Below are positions 7,379 through 16,205 of a DNA stretch of 38,037 nt, piece by piece. Position numbers and translations under genes: made by a program. Numbering within the stretch: position 1 is the first letter of the stretch; each line of letters starts with the position of its first letter. A model generated the notes under the pieces. The model saw nothing but the letters and a program-made list of their open reading frames with translations, was not told the origin of the DNA and made no database searches. Location: the NCBI GenBank assembly GCA_019240835.1, contig JAFAXQ010000150.1, forward strand, positions 1 to 38,037, read 5' to 3'. This stretch comes from Ktedonobacteraceae bacterium. GTDB taxonomy: Bacteria; Chloroflexota; Ktedonobacteria; Ktedonobacterales; Ktedonobacteraceae.

Positions 7379-10300
7379 ATGTCAGTTGCAATACAACAGC
7401 CACAAGCAATCACAGCACAACAGTCACAAGCAGCCTACAGATTTGTGAAAGTAGAAGACTATTTCAACAATTATCAAAGCTGGAATAAACTGGACCGAGT
7501 CATATCCTATCACTTCGATTCTATAATAACCCTTTCGCTCACCTTTCAAAGGAACGACGGCAAGAACTGTGTTACGCTGATCCAGTTCCCGCGCAAGGAT
7601 ACTATGAGGGTACGCTTCAACCCTGCCAACAGCGTGCCAGACGACTTCACCTCCAATAATACGCGTGCGGTTGTGATGGACACCCTAGACGACCTTGTCG
7701 CTACTATGGAACAGGTTACGGTAGAGTTCAGAGAAGAAGGGGAGAGCGAGGAGAAGCGAACATTACACCTTACTACTAAGGGCGAGGATAAGCAGCGTGT
7801 TATGCAAGTGGTTGTCAGTTGCAATCCATTCCGCCTCACTGTGCTGAAAAGTAATGGTGATCGTGACTTTCAAGTGTGGACGACTTCTCTGCCTGGCATC
7901 TATTACACCCCAAACGGGGATGAGGATTATGCCATCATCCAGTCCGTAGATAAGCCTGCAACCGCCAAGTATATCGGGTTTGGTGAGCACGGTGGCAAAG
8001 AGTTAAGCAAAAATACAGCTCAGTTGGTTTATTTCAATTTCGACAACATGCGCTATAGACAGGTCTATAATCTCGGTCCGTCCGAGGATCGAGAGCCTCT
8101 TTACCACTCGGACCCGTTCTTCATGGAATTTAACGGTGTGCCTGATCAGGATAGCGTGTATGGTCTCTTTGTTGATAATGCCTCGCAGGTGTGTGTCGAT
8201 GTGGGCTACCTCAACTCCCGCCACTATATGTTCGGTACGCGCTTCGGTGATCTCGACTATTACCTCTTCCTTGGTCAAGAATGCGCCGACGTTCTAGCTG
8301 CCTTTACTGCGTTTGTCGGCAAGCCGAGGTTAAAACCCCGCTATGCGTTAGCGCATCACCAGGGATGCTATGGCTATGACACTCGGCAGTCCCTAGAAAA
8401 GGTTGTGAGCGAGTATCGCAAGTATGAGGTTCCTCTCGATGGTCTGCATGTGGATGTTGACATCCAGTATAACTACCAGACCTTCACCATCGACGAGGGC
8501 AAGTTCCCTAACCCACAGGAGATGTTTGCTCGTCTCAAAGAGCAAGGCGTGAAGTGTAGCACCAACATCACTCCGATTATCAGCAACCGCGACCCGAACT
8601 ACAGCACCTACAGCGAGGGGTTGAAAAACGGCTATTTTGTACTGGATAGGCGCAGTGACCCAAACAATCCAGAGGGAAGGCACTACCAGGATTATGGTGG
8701 TGGTTATGAATATTATTATGATTTTACCGACCCCGAGCAGAATTTCAATAGCGGCAAACCATATATCGGGGAGGTGTATTATGGAGGAGATCGAGGCACC
8801 ACTGGCCATTACGCCGATTTGGCGCGGGAAGAAGTGCGTACATGGTGGGGCATGCAGTATCAATACCTCTTTGACATGGGGCTTGAGATGGTCTGGCAGG
8901 ATATGACGACGCCTGCTATCCGTAACACCCGTGGGGATATGCGCAGCTTTCCTTTCAGGTTATTGGTGACTGATGATGTCCTCTCTGCTGCTCCTACCAA
9001 GCAGACCCCGACTATGAAGATATGGAATCTCTACTCATACAATCTGCACAAAGCCACCTACCACGGCCTCAACGCTCTGAAAGATCGCGAAAACAAGCGT
9101 AACTTCATCATCGGACGCGGATGTTTCACTGGGATACACAGATACGCAGGCTTGTGGACGGGAGACAACTCCTCGTCCTGGGAGTTTCTCAGGATTAACG
9201 TCTCCCAGGTTCTGGCACTTGGCCTATGTGGAGTAGCCATCAGCGGGGAGGATATCGGCGGCTTTGAACGCGAGGAGGACTGGCAACATTGGGCAGACCC
9301 TGAGCTGCTGATTCGCTGGACGTGTGCTGGTGCTTTCCTGCCCTGGTTCAGAAACCACTATATCGCCAAAGGAGCGAAATATTTCCAGGAGCCATACGCC
9401 TACCAATTTGTTGACCTCGACTACTGGAACGTCCCCCAGGAGAAGCGTTACCTCTACGGCAGCGTGCTTCCTCTGTGCAAACATTACATTGAGCTGCGTT
9501 ATCGGCTGCTGCAACTCTTCTATGATGCCATGTTCGAGAACGTCCTCAATGGTATGCCGATATGCCGAGCTATGTTCCTCAACGACCCTGACGATAAGGC
9601 ACTCTACAATGACAAGCTCTCCTTCCTCGACAACCAATTCTTCGTGCGCAATGATCTGCTCATTGCACCCATTTTGGAGCAACAGTCGTCCTCCAATGGC
9701 TACGGCAAGCGCGATGTGTATTTGCCCGCTGGCAGCGATTGGTATGCCTTTATGGACAACAAGCTACCTCTGTCCTTTGCGGTCGAGGGTGGTAGCACCG
9801 TGCGCGATTATGATGCGTCTATTGATGCTAGTAGCGGTCACATTGGCTTTATCGTCCCGATATACGTGCGGGCGGGTGCGATCATTCCCACCATTGAGCT
9901 TGAGCAATACGTAGGAGAGGGCAACGCTCACAATCAGCCCAATCCGATTACACTGAACATCTATCCTGGGGAAAGTGGGCAGTACAGCATGTACTTAGAT
10001 GATGGGGTGAGTCGTTCTTCGGCTCCCCAGGACGCGCCTCAATATCGCTACAGCCAAGATACACAGGCTAAGAGTGAATATCGCGAGACACGCATTACGC
10101 ATGTCTACATCGACGGCAACGCAAAAACACGTCACATAAAGGTGGAGCGCGTCCACGACAACTATGCCCCGAAGTTCGAGAACTATTTCTTCGTCGCCAT
10201 ATTGCACGACCCGGCTGAACCCACAGGGAGTTCAGGCCCCTTGAAGAGCCTCAAGAGAGATGGGCAAGAGATTCATCTCATTACGGGCAGCGCTGCGGAA

Positions 10301-10426
10301 CAACGGGCGGCTACTCTCAACGCTTCCACCCACGACGCGTGGTACCACAACGAAAATGTTAACATCAGCTTCGTTAAGGTGTTCGATAACAATCCGTTGA
10401 TTACTTTAGTAGCTGACTATGTGTGA
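7379..10426 (+). CDS. GH31 alpha-1,4-glucan lyase-like enzyme
   Basis: The 1015-residue protein matches the red-algal/fungal alpha-1,4-glucan lyases in length and in many stretches I recall from them: YFNFDNMRYRQVY, REPLYHSDPFF, PLDGLHVDVD, VKCSTNITPIIS, WWGMQYQYLFDMGLE, VWQDMTTPAI, YSYNLHKAT, GLWTGDN and PELLIRW. In GH31 numbering here, D508 (WQDMT) is the expected nucleophile and D596 (WTGDN) the acid/base. Hydrolytic GH31 enzymes usually have W-x-D-M-N-E at the nucleophile, whereas WQDMTTPAI is the lyase form. The lyase cleaves starch or glycogen from the non-reducing end to 1,5-anhydro-D-fructose (EC 4.2.2.13). No signal peptide is seen, suggesting intracellular glucan. The ATG at 7379 follows AAGGTGG. 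Activity is inferred from sequence only. Confidence 0.88.
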   Translation: MSVAIQQPQAITAQQSQAAYRFVKVEDYFNNYQSWNKLDRVISYHFDSIITLSLTFQRNDGKNCVTLIQFPRKDTMRVRFNPANSVPDDFTSNNTRAVVMDTLDDLVATMEQVTVEFREEGESEEKRTLHLTTKGEDKQRVMQVVVSCNPFRLTVLKSNGDRDFQVWTTSLPGIYYTPNGDEDYAIIQSVDKPATAKYIGFGEHGGKELSKNTAQLVYFNFDNMRYRQVYNLGPSEDREPLYHSDPFFMEFNGVPDQDSVYGLFVDNASQVCVDVGYLNSRHYMFGTRFGDLDYYLFLGQECADVLAAFTAFVGKPRLKPRYALAHHQGCYGYDTRQSLEKVVSEYRKYEVPLDGLHVDVDIQYNYQTFTIDEGKFPNPQEMFARLKEQGVKCSTNITPIISNRDPNYSTYSEGLKNGYFVLDRRSDPNNPEGRHYQDYGGGYEYYYDFTDPEQNFNSGKPYIGEVYYGGDRGTTGHYADLAREEVRTWWGMQYQYLFDMGLEMVWQDMTTPAIRNTRGDMRSFPFRLLVTDDVLSAAPTKQTPTMKIWNLYSYNLHKATYHGLNALKDRENKRNFIIGRGCFTGIHRYAGLWTGDNSSSWEFLRINVSQVLALGLCGVAISGEDIGGFEREEDWQHWADPELLIRWTCAGAFLPWFRNHYIAKGAKYFQEPYAYQFVDLDYWNVPQEKRYLYGSVLPLCKHYIELRYRLLQLFYDAMFENVLNGMPICRAMFLNDPDDKALYNDKLSFLDNQFFVRNDLLIAPILEQQSSSNGYGKRDVYLPAGSDWYAFMDNKLPLSFAVEGGSTVRDYDASIDASSGHIGFIVPIYVRAGAIIPTIELEQYVGEGNAHNQPNPITLNIYPGESGQYSMYLDDGVSRSSAPQDAPQYRYSQDTQAKSEYRETRITHVYIDGNAKTRHIKVERVHDNYAPKFENYFFVAILHDPAEPTGSSGPLKSLKRDGQEIHLITGSAAEQRAATLNASTHDAWYHNENVNISFVKVFDNNPLITLVADYV

Positions 10427-10514
10427 TGTTAGAGCTTACTTGGTAAACAAAACAGTTCGGTCTGCCTATCTCCGTCGTCTTGCCAAACTGTAACATAAAT
10501 GTTACAACTTCCCT

Positions 10515-10610
10515 ATGAAATGGACAATTGAGTATTTCGAGCTGGAAGACCACACTCAACCAGCGGAGCTATTTGAGGACGAGTTGGATAGGGCATATCC
10601 TAAACTTTAA
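10515..10610 (+). pseudogene. N-terminal remnant of a Gp49/HigB-like toxin gene
   Basis: A 31-codon ORF reading MKWTIEYFELEDHTQPAELF and EDELDRAYPKL, then stop. It resembles the start of phage Gp49/RelE-HigB-like proteins (W-x-I-E-x-Y, then a P-A-E-x-F segment). The remainder, including catalytic residues, and any antitoxin gene are missing. No clear ribosome site. The rest of 10427-10630 holds no gene. Confidence 0.35.
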
Positions 10611-10630
10611 GGAATCCCACTAATCTCTTT

Positions 10631-12124
10631 TCAACCAATCTGGAGCTGCCTAGCTCGTTCATAGCACTCCATAGCCTCCCTGCGCCGTCCCAGCGCATCT
10701 AGTACAGTACCTCTGTTGGACCATGCCAGTGCATCACTAGGATCGAGCGAAAGCGCCTGCTCGTAGCACCTGAGCGCCTGCTGATAGCCTTCACTGGCAA
10801 AATAAGCATCGCCAAGAGCCAACCAAAGTGTTGCGACACCTGCGTCTAGCTCCAACGCCTTGCGGTAAGCTTTGATCGCCGCATCGTAGTCGTGCGCTGT
10901 GAAGTGTTTGTCACCCAGTTTGATCCAATCGTTCAGACGCGTAGGCACAGATGAGGCAACCAGATTGTAATTAACTGTGCGTTCAAGATGCTGAGCATGG
11001 AGTGGTGGCAAGGTTTGTGCCTGCTTGCTCCTCTGCTTTGCTATGAAGTGTGGGCTTATCGGCGGGGCTGGAGTGCTTGCTCTATTCTGCTCAAGAGGCG
11101 TCGGCGTTACCCTTGATTGGCTATAGCCGCTAGGACGAGCAGTGATAGAGGCGTGAGAACCCGACGCACCTCTAGGCTGGCTAGCAAGCTCTTGTACAAA
11201 GTGCTCAACAGTGGCGAAGCGCTGCTCTGGTTGTTGCTGAGAAGCACGCTGAAGCACTGGCAGGAGATGCTCGTAGTTAGCAGTTGGCAATGTGTGACTC
11301 AGCAGTTGTTGACAGAGCACTGCCAGCATGTACTGGTCACTGCCTGGGTTGCTGGCTTCCCAGAAGGCGCAGATATTGCCGGTATAGGTACTGCTACTGA
11401 CTGCACTGTATAGCTCTGGTGCCAGATAGGGCAAAGGCGGTGGATGGAGCTTTGCCAGTCCAAAATCCGCTATCCACAGGTTTGCTTGAGCATCCAATAG
11501 AATATTGCCAGGAACAAGCGCACCATGCACTATGCCACGAGCATGAGCTATGCTCAATACAGCGCCAATGCGCTGAATGAGATTGATGATGTGCGCAAGG
11601 ATCTCGGTAGGGGCCAAATTCATTGTGCCCGCGTTAACTGCTCTCTGCACGTGTGAGAGATATTGGACAACAGTGTAGGGCGCGTACTGACATAGGGTGA
11701 GCAAATACTGTTCTTGTCCCGTATAAGTAAGCATCAGTTCTTGCAGGGGCCTGCTATCGCTGTGGTGGGTGGTGGGAGACCATAATGCACAACTGAAAAC
11801 TGGCAAAATCTCCTTGTGACGCAGTGCATTGATAGCACGTACCTCGTGCCATGCAGTCTCCCACAGAGCCACGCTGGCCGGCTCTGGGGCGAACAACTTC
11901 ACGACCACAGACCGCTGCGAGCGCAGATGAGCCGCTAGATAGGCATGCCCGCTCCTACCAATACCCAGTAGCTTCTGGACTTGGTAGGGGCCAAGGTGGG
12001 CATCTTTGACCAACGTACCGCAAATGCCACAGAGCATGTCCCCGGCTGGAACAGCGTGCGATGGATGCCCAAGGCAAAATCCGGTCACTTCCTCTTGCAT
12101 GCGGTAGGGTAGACTTCTGCTCAT
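10631..12124 (-). CDS. Ser/Thr kinase-like protein (probable pseudokinase) with C-terminal TPRs
   Basis: The 497-residue protein has a short Cys-containing N-terminus (C17 with C32 and C35 of CGICG, possibly a zinc ribbon), a protein-kinase fold at about 45-330, and three TPRs at about 395-497 (for example AIKAYRKALELDAG, ALRCYEQALSLDPSDA). The kinase keeps a glycine loop (LLGIGRSGHAY), K76 (VVVK), E94, N207 and D220-F-G. The catalytic loop reads HGALVPGN, so A202 replaces the HRD aspartate. That suggests no or weak phosphotransfer and a scaffold role. The middle segment 330-395 is Pro/Ser-rich linker. It lies 114 bp downstream of the membrane sensor gene on the same strand and may share its transcript. 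The ribosome site is weak (AAAGGG). Confidence 0.82.
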   Translation of the reverse strand: MSRSLPYRMQEEVTGFCLGHPSHAVPAGDMLCGICGTLVKDAHLGPYQVQKLLGIGRSGHAYLAAHLRSQRSVVVKLFAPEPASVALWETAWHEVRAINALRHKEILPVFSCALWSPTTHHSDSRPLQELMLTYTGQEQYLLTLCQYAPYTVVQYLSHVQRAVNAGTMNLAPTEILAHIINLIQRIGAVLSIAHARGIVHGALVPGNILLDAQANLWIADFGLAKLHPPPLPYLAPELYSAVSSSTYTGNICAFWEASNPGSDQYMLAVLCQQLLSHTLPTANYEHLLPVLQRASQQQPEQRFATVEHFVQELASQPRGASGSHASITARPSGYSQSRVTPTPLEQNRASTPAPPISPHFIAKQRSKQAQTLPPLHAQHLERTVNYNLVASSVPTRLNDWIKLGDKHFTAHDYDAAIKAYRKALELDAGVATLWLALGDAYFASEGYQQALRCYEQALSLDPSDALAWSNRGTVLDALGRRREAMECYERARQLQIG

Positions 12125-12238
12125 CTGCTTTGCCCTTTATCTTGGTGCATTCATAACGACTGATCTGCCTGCAGAACCCACGCATTGTAGGGACGACGAC
12201 TCTGTCTCTGCCCCGTTGGGCTTTTCCCCCTAGCGGGA

Positions 12239-14320
12239 CTACCACCCCTTGCTTGGAATCTCACTACCCTTGTCAACCCGTTTAAAGGGTGTCCGCCCGC
12301 TGGGGCTGACGTGCAATTGTTTGCTTTGTTGCGCGGGTTGTTCTGTAGCGTCAACCACCGCTGTAGGCTCTTCAGTCGGGGTGCTCATGAGAGCGGCATG
12401 GCTAAGCGTACTGCACTGTTGTTGATCGAGCAGATCGACCTCGCGTAAGGCCCTCTCCAGTGCCATCCGTTCAAAGTTCGCTTGTCCCGCGTCCGCGAAC
12501 AGGTGTGACCGTTTCAGCTCATTCAGTGTCTCACGCAGTCGCCTTGTGAGCGAGTTCATGGCTGCAAGCGCGAAGTTTTGGCGATGCCACTGCATCTCAT
12601 GAAAGTGTTGCAGTTGCGTCAATCCTAAAAACACCAGACGTAGCTCGGTGGCGCTTTGCGGGGCAGGCTGATTGGCCGACCAAAGAGGCAGACCACGTCC
12701 CAGCCGTTCCACGGCAACCTGCAATATGCGGCTCTCCTGTGTGAACTGGTCATATTTGGCACCGCGTTCCGATAAGGCGCTCAGGCGGTCCAGCATCAGG
12801 TTGAGACTGACCGCGATGGGCAGCAACGGACCAGGGATAGTGGGGGCACGGGCGCTGAGGTCACCGCGTGCTACTCGTGCATGTACCGCGTGAAGTGTGG
12901 CTATTCCTTCTTCGAGCACACGCTTCTCGTTGCCAGCTTTTGTGGCTTCGTCAGCTTCACGACGCGTTACCTGCAATTCGCGGCGCGAGATCACCAATTC
13001 GCCGCGCATCTGCATGGTCAAGCGGTTGTTCTCCATCAAGGTGAGTGCTTGGCGCACGACCACGATGAGAACGAGGATCAGCGCAATCACATCCGCCTGA
13101 ATAAGTACATTTCTGCCACGTGGCGCAACTACGGTAAGCAGAATAGCGCAGGTGATGAGCGCAAGAATAAAGGGCGAGATTGTTTGCAGTGTCGTACTTA
13201 ACTGCGAGAAGTGGTCCGATCTAGGAAAAAGCGAACTTGAGCGTCTCCCACTATTCATGTTCGCTGCCTGAAGCTGCTCACGCGCTATGCTGCGGGGGTA
13301 CTCAATTGCGGCTAGGCCAATCAATGACAGGCTCAATGGCCACAGCACATCCTGGAGCGTGCCGGTATTGAAGCTGAATGAGAGGGAGTAGTAGCCAAGT
13401 AAGCTGTCGGTAATAGCCAGACAGAAAAGGCCCAGGCACAGGCGTAAGAATACTGGTTGCTGCTCGCGGTTAGAGAGCGGGCTAAACATCAGCAGGGCAC
13501 CAACTGCCACCAAAAACAGGTCACCAGCGGGAAAGTAGATCGACAGGAAGGCTGCACCGAGGCTCGGGGCCTGTGACAGTCCTGCAAGCGCTGGGCCGAG
13601 CAAGAAGAACCAGGATAGGGCCAGAGATGCACCTATGACTGCCAACGCGTCAAGGAGTAGACGCGTGCGTCCAACTGTTGCTTTATTGCGTCGTGTCAGC
13701 AGTAGCGTACCGAGCAGGAAGAAGGGGTACGAGCCAACGAAGCCGATATCATAGAGACCCGGAAATGGTACATTTGCCGTGCTCATGCGTATATCATAAC
13801 TCGTCCATAGCGCCTGACCACCCGCGTAGAGGGCTATACCTAGCGCCAACAGCGCCCAAGCCAAGTAGGCACGCTGCGCCACCTGCGCTTCCATGCGCGC
13901 CGTCACCAAGTCATTGCGTGAGCAACGCTCAAACTGCAACTGCTCCACGTTTTGCCGCAGTCGTACCGAGACGACGCGTAGTCTGATCGCCAGACGCAGA
14001 CAGAAGATAAAACCGATACCCTCACCTACGAATTGGAGGATATCAGACATACTCTTAAGCAGAAAACTCTTGCCTGGCTGCTGCCCTGCCAATAGCATCC
14101 CTAATAAAAAGCACGCGAAAGTGATGGTAAAGCCAAGCACAACCCAATTCCCATAGCGTTCCCCCCACCCGTCGCGTGCCAGGGCTTCGCCATGAAAAAA
14201 AGGTGCCTCCTCGCTGCTATCAGACCGCCCAACTGTCCCCACCTGAGAAGAGTCATAGCCGAATTGCGGCTCGACGGGTCTCAGGGGACCAGAAAATCGT
14301 GATGCTCCGTTTTGCAACAT
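12239..14320 (-). CDS. Multi-pass membrane sensor-like protein without output domain
   Basis: A 693-residue protein. After a soluble N-terminal ~57 residues come many hydrophobic segments (WVVLGFTITFACFLLGMLLA, AYLAWALLALGIALYAGG, LALSWFFLLGPALAG, ITDSLLGYYSL) forming a 7-9 helix block. A further pair follows around FILALITCAILLTVV and ADVIALILVLIVVV. A charged coiled-coil and HAMP-like stretch comes next (LHAVHARVARGDLSARAP, PIAVSLNLMLDRLSAL). The architecture is that of membrane sensors that normally end in GGDEF, kinase or methyl-accepting domains, but the C-terminal 200 residues show none of these. It probably signals by protein contact, possibly to the pseudokinase encoded next. The ATG at 14320 has GGAG six bases upstream. 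Confidence 0.7.
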   Translation of the reverse strand: MLQNGASRFSGPLRPVEPQFGYDSSQVGTVGRSDSSEEAPFFHGEALARDGWGERYGNWVVLGFTITFACFLLGMLLAGQQPGKSFLLKSMSDILQFVGEGIGFIFCLRLAIRLRVVSVRLRQNVEQLQFERCSRNDLVTARMEAQVAQRAYLAWALLALGIALYAGGQALWTSYDIRMSTANVPFPGLYDIGFVGSYPFFLLGTLLLTRRNKATVGRTRLLLDALAVIGASLALSWFFLLGPALAGLSQAPSLGAAFLSIYFPAGDLFLVAVGALLMFSPLSNREQQPVFLRLCLGLFCLAITDSLLGYYSLSFSFNTGTLQDVLWPLSLSLIGLAAIEYPRSIAREQLQAANMNSGRRSSSLFPRSDHFSQLSTTLQTISPFILALITCAILLTVVAPRGRNVLIQADVIALILVLIVVVRQALTLMENNRLTMQMRGELVISRRELQVTRREADEATKAGNEKRVLEEGIATLHAVHARVARGDLSARAPTIPGPLLPIAVSLNLMLDRLSALSERGAKYDQFTQESRILQVAVERLGRGLPLWSANQPAPQSATELRLVFLGLTQLQHFHEMQWHRQNFALAAMNSLTRRLRETLNELKRSHLFADAGQANFERMALERALREVDLLDQQQCSTLSHAALMSTPTEEPTAVVDATEQPAQQSKQLHVSPSGRTPFKRVDKGSEIPSKGW

Positions 14321-14682
14321 ACATGCTCCGCTTTTCTCAAAAACTAGGAGAGAACATACCTATGAGCAGTATATGTGGCAATGCTCCACCTTATCTTCTC
14401 TATCGCTTCTTCTTATACTGTATGGCATGGTGAGTGTGGGCGTGTGCCTACACTCACCATGCCATACAGTATAACCCACATCTTGTACCAGTCTTATCTG
14501 AGACACTCCCCACATTTGCTTTCCTTCGCTGCCTCTTCATTCGGGAACTTGCTTTCGGAATCTACATGCTAAAAGTTCCATTCTTCTCGTTTTATCAAGT
14601 AGACTAGTTGGCTACGAGCTTCCTGTTCGATGCCATAGTCCAAACACCAAGAACAACTAAAGATTTGAAAGGATGAAAACCA
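14321..14682. other. Divergent intergenic region with a long perfect palindrome
   Basis: 362 bp between the membrane sensor (minus) and the beta-rich protein gene (plus). Apart from the palindrome at 14413-14474 it contains only AT-rich and pyrimidine-rich sequence; no ORF with a ribosome site was found. Confidence 0.5.
14413..14474. repeat. 25-bp perfect inverted repeat (hairpin)
   Basis: The left arm 14413-14437 begins TTATACTGTATGGCATGG and the right arm 14450-14474 is its exact complement; three more G-C or G-T pairs can extend inward, leaving a 6-base loop. It lies 93 bp before the minus-strand sensor and 209 bp before the plus-strand gene. It is much longer than an ordinary terminator, has no T-tract on either side, and no gene ends here. 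It could be a MITE-like remnant or a divergent-promoter element. Confidence 0.85.
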
Positions 14683-15627
14683 GTGGCTAACGTTAACGTT
14701 AATCTAGTCGTGAATCCCCAACTGCTTCGTGCAGCCGCGCCACAAGACACCGTACTTAAACATCTAGGAGCTCTAAGCGAACTGCCAGGAACTTGGGTCG
14801 GCAGCGGGTTCAACCTGATCTCTTTGCCAGACAAGCACGAGAACAAAATATTTCGCCTGAAACTGAATGCCACACAGGAGACGTTGAATTTTACGGAAAT
14901 AGGAGCGCCGATCCCAAATCGTGGTTCTGCTCAAGACGATATTGCCTTCTTGGGCGTACATTATTTTCAGCTAGTAAGCGATGCTGTAACACACGCAGCG
15001 CTGCATCTTGAACCCGGTATGTGGCTTAATTTGCCGAGTACAACCGCACCGGCAGAACCACCGACCGTAGTTCGTCTTGCCACTATTCCCCATGGCGACG
15101 CGCTGTTGGCGCAAAGCGATTTGGTGCTAGAAGGAAAGACGGCAGTGATGGGCCCGCCTAAAATCGACCCTGTTGATTCGACCCCGTTCACACTGAACCA
15201 AACGACGGGTGCTAGGCAGAACGAGACCTCTCCAGTCTACCTCCAGCCATTCACCCAGACTCCTTTGCCTCCAGGCATCCCTGTTGGTTCAATTGCCAAC
15301 CCAAACCTTGTAATTAGCAATGCGATCCGAGGACAAAACATCACCAACACGGTGGTAATACGTGTCAACGCTACGCCAATAGGTGGTATCAACGGCACCC
15401 CGATTGCCCCTCCGAATAGGCCCAACAATGTTGGCGGCATTGTCAATATCCCATTCGTTAATGTCAACGCCAATGCCAACAGTTTCTCGGCGATATTTTG
15501 GATCGAAACCGTCAACAATCCGGATAACACGCAGTTTCTGCAGTTACAATACACGCAGACGACTATTCTTGACTTCGATGGTATAAAATGGCCGCACATT
15601 TCGGTGGCCACGCTTGTGAAGCAATAA
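14683..15627 (+). CDS. Beta-rich protein of a conserved family, function unknown
   Basis: A 314-residue protein starting at GTG, with GAAAGGA nine bases upstream. The first half has an LPGTWVGSGFNLI motif that recalls lipocalin/nitrobindin-type barrels, followed by NATQETLNFTEIG, PIPNRGSAQDDI, ALHLEPGMWLNLPS and ATIPHGDALLAQS. The second half has a beta-rich part ending SAIFWIETVNN, QLQYTQTTILDFDGIKW and PHISVATLVKQ. No signal peptide or membrane segment. I recall similar proteins labelled heme-binding in some annotations, but no heme ligand can be assigned from the sequence, so no function is claimed. It sits alone between a divergent sensor gene and a convergent regulator-like gene. Confidence 0.6.
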   Translation: MANVNVNLVVNPQLLRAAAPQDTVLKHLGALSELPGTWVGSGFNLISLPDKHENKIFRLKLNATQETLNFTEIGAPIPNRGSAQDDIAFLGVHYFQLVSDAVTHAALHLEPGMWLNLPSTTAPAEPPTVVRLATIPHGDALLAQSDLVLEGKTAVMGPPKIDPVDSTPFTLNQTTGARQNETSPVYLQPFTQTPLPPGIPVGSIANPNLVISNAIRGQNITNTVVIRVNATPIGGINGTPIAPPNRPNNVGGIVNIPFVNVNANANSFSAIFWIETVNNPDNTQFLQLQYTQTTILDFDGIKWPHISVATLVKQ

Positions 15628-15652
15628 ACCGTGTCGTGAATCGGTATGAGGT

Positions 15653-15699
15653 AGACCATTCCAGTCTGGGGCAAATCTGTTTCTGAAATGGAATGGTCT
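15653..15699. terminator. Hairpin between convergent genes
   Basis: AGACCATTCCA (15653-15663) and its exact complement (15689-15699) with a 25-base spacer, between the ends of the beta-rich protein gene and the winged-helix-like gene. A T-rich run follows at 15713-15719 on the plus strand. The loop is long for a simple terminator. Confidence 0.5.
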
Positions 15700-15704
15700 C
15701 CTAC

Positions 15705-16205
15705 TTACTCCTCTTTTTTCTGCGTGCGCTCAGCGATGTACATCAAGATATAGCCCGTCTCAAGGATAGAGGAAATCTCGATATTAAAGCTGCGCATCTT
15801 GATGCGTGTGCGTGAGAGTACATTGCGCACCGGTCTCATCTCCTGATCCCAGACACCCCCCTCTTGTGCCTCCTGCAAGCGTTGACGACAGCGCTCTATG
15901 GCTGTCTCTGTCGCGTGGCCATGAGTAAAACTGGCCAGCAAGACCTCATATGGACAATAATACGGGTAGGATTCTAGCAGCGGCACCAGAACACAAATTT
16001 CACTGGTAGTGAACTGCTGCTCGATAAGCATCTGCGGTCTATCTTGATTGTAGGTAAGATAAGCGAGGGTACCCAGAGTGGTGTTTAATGCGAGTGTATG
16101 CTCTACAGGCAACAAGCCTTGCAAAGAGAAGTGGAGAATTTCGTCGTTATGCGCCGGCATGTGATTAACTGACGATTTTCCCTTGCGTAAGGAGAGTTGA
16201 TGCAT
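15705..16205 (-). CDS. Winged-helix-like protein, possible DNA-binding regulator
   Basis: A 166-residue protein. The second half is arranged like an OmpR/PhoB winged-helix domain: FTTSEICVLVPLLESYP (helix 1), YCPYEVLLASF (helix 2), TAIERCRQRLQEAQE (recognition helix), then IKMRSFNIEISSILETGYIL (wing with the typical G-Y). The first half is beta-rich (EILHFSLQGLL, TTLGTLAYLTYN) and has no receiver domain. The ATG at 16205 has AGGAG seven bases upstream. A small palindrome TGCGC-AA-GCGCA at 16230-16241 precedes it. It stands alone and its targets are unknown. Confidence 0.55.
   Translation of the reverse strand: MHQLSLRKGKSSVNHMPAHNDEILHFSLQGLLPVEHTLALNTTLGTLAYLTYNQDRPQMLIEQQFTTSEICVLVPLLESYPYYCPYEVLLASFTHGHATETAIERCRQRLQEAQEGGVWDQEMRPVRNVLSRTRIKMRSFNIEISSILETGYILMYIAERTQKKEE

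Noticed and set aside
10427-10514. Terminator after the glucan lyase
   Set aside because: Only an ACAGTT/AACTGT pair 27 bases apart is present, too weak to call.
14673-14690. Five-codon ORF (ATG at 14673) before the beta-rich protein
   Set aside because: It is too short to distinguish from chance and overlaps the GTG start; noted only as a possible coupling element.
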